From JALHOM01 sp964615775 (GTDB lineage: Bacteria; Patescibacteriota; Saccharimonadia; Saccharimonadales; 2-12-FULL-41-12), in assembly GCA_964615775.1 (NCBI GenBank), contig CAZTQB010000009.1, forward strand, positions 1 through 30,766: a stretch of 30,766 nucleotides of DNA, in the 5' to 3' direction. The position numbers and the translations under genes were made by a program. Under the pieces are notes generated by a model. The model ran no database searches. It saw only the letters and a program-made list of their open reading frames with translations, and had not been told where the DNA came from. Below are positions 30,387-30,766 of this stretch, one piece after another (positions within the stretch are counted from its first letter, which is position 1; every line of letters begins with the position of its first letter).

Positions 30387-30766
30387 CTAATAATACCGCC
30401 TAATCACAAATAAGACTACTGTACTAATGATTGACAATGCTTGAGCAGTACTAAAGGCTATAAAAATTGGTTTTGAAACTTTTGTCTCTGGCAGTGGTCC
30501 TATACCAAGATCGATATAGCTACCACCTTTCGGCTTATTGTCTGATGGAATTGAATAATTTCCGTCGTTACCAACATCTGAGTTTACTATCTCATCTGAA
30601 TCTATTTTATTATCACCATTTTTATCTATAGCGATGTCATCTTTACCATCTCCATCGAAGTCAGCTTTAAGCTCTCCGTTATTACCTACTTTTTGAGCAT
30701 TACTGACGGTTGATGCAGAACTGTTGTTATTTACAGAAGTTGGTATTGAAGGGGTGGGAGCGGGGG
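30387..30766 (-). CDS. C-terminal fragment of a second, tandem surface protein
   Basis: The visible 126 codons end with a TAG at 30387-30389, only 12 bases before the next gene begins. They encode a Pro-Thr-rich linker (PAPTPSIPTS), GNNGELKADFDGDGKDDIAIDKNGD, a second EF-hand loop DKNGDNKIDSDE, then SYIDLGIGPLPETKV, a hydrophobic helix and RRYY. Over its last 100 residues it is closely similar to the beta-helix protein just downstream, with 50 identical bases in a row at 30640-30689 and 29119-29168. The N-terminal part, which would show the ligand domain, lies beyond the window. Confidence 0.8.
   Translation of the reverse strand, partial: PAPTPSIPTSVNNNSSASTVSNAQKVGNNGELKADFDGDGKDDIAIDKNGDNKIDSDEIVNSDVGNDGNYSIPSDNKPKGGSYIDLGIGPLPETKVSKPIFIAFSTAQALSIISTVVLFVIRRYY
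30640..30689. repeat. Repeat copy 2 of a 50-base identical segment
   Basis: Identical to 29119-29168. The flanking bases differ, so the identity is confined to the module boundaries. Confidence 0.85.

Overview
The window looks like a piece of a small, AT-rich genome of a Patescibacteria/CPR bacterium, most likely Candidatus Saccharibacteria (TM7). I infer this from the gene mix: a class I (archaeal-type) lysyl-tRNA synthetase, an archaeal/eukaryotic-type prolyl-tRNA synthetase, a SecA without the C-terminal zinc domain, a cysteine-free ribosomal protein L31, and several multi-pass membrane proteins of unknown function. All identifications come from reading the sequence and recalling families; no database was searched. 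There is no rRNA, tRNA, CRISPR array, insertion sequence or prophage that I can recognise.

Layout. From 1 to 19634 every gene is on the minus strand: an M16 peptidase, secA, hpf, serS, a Cas4/RecB-like nuclease, rsmE, a membrane protein, an RlmD/TrmA-family methyltransferase, a second membrane protein, a catalytically dead MsrA homologue, class I lysS, greA, proS, a CPBP protease, rseP, an FHA-domain protein, frr, tsf and rpsB. A 530-base divergent intergenic region (19635-20164) follows, holding the rpsB and rpmE promoters and leaders and a candidate 37-codon gene. Then come rpmE, prfA and prmC on the plus strand; htrA, a membrane protein and an LCP ligase on the minus strand; lepB on plus; and parB, parA and two tandem cell-surface proteins on minus, the last cut by the window edge.

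How the genes fit together. One theme is translation: tRNA charging, EF-Ts, S2, L31, RF1 and its methylase PrmC, ribosome recycling, hibernation factor and rRNA methylation. The other is protein export and envelope quality control: SecA pushes proteins out, LepB cleaves signals, HtrA, RseP and CPBP proteases watch the membrane, the LCP protein attaches wall polymers, and the surface beta-helix proteins carry a sortase-like C-terminal tail. For an organism thought to live attached to another bacterium, the surface pair is the most likely host-contact element here.

Window-wide signals. Thirty genes have a visible stop codon; 20 are TAA, 10 are TAG and none is TGA. At least seven genes have a -10 box 6 to 10 bases before the start codon and no usable Shine-Dalgarno sequence, which predicts leaderless mRNAs. 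That pattern decides several start codons given here (the nuclease gene, frr, prfA, prmC, htrA). Other genes (hpf, greA, proS, rpsB, rpmE, the FHA gene and three membrane-protein genes) have Shine-Dalgarno sites, so both modes appear to coexist.
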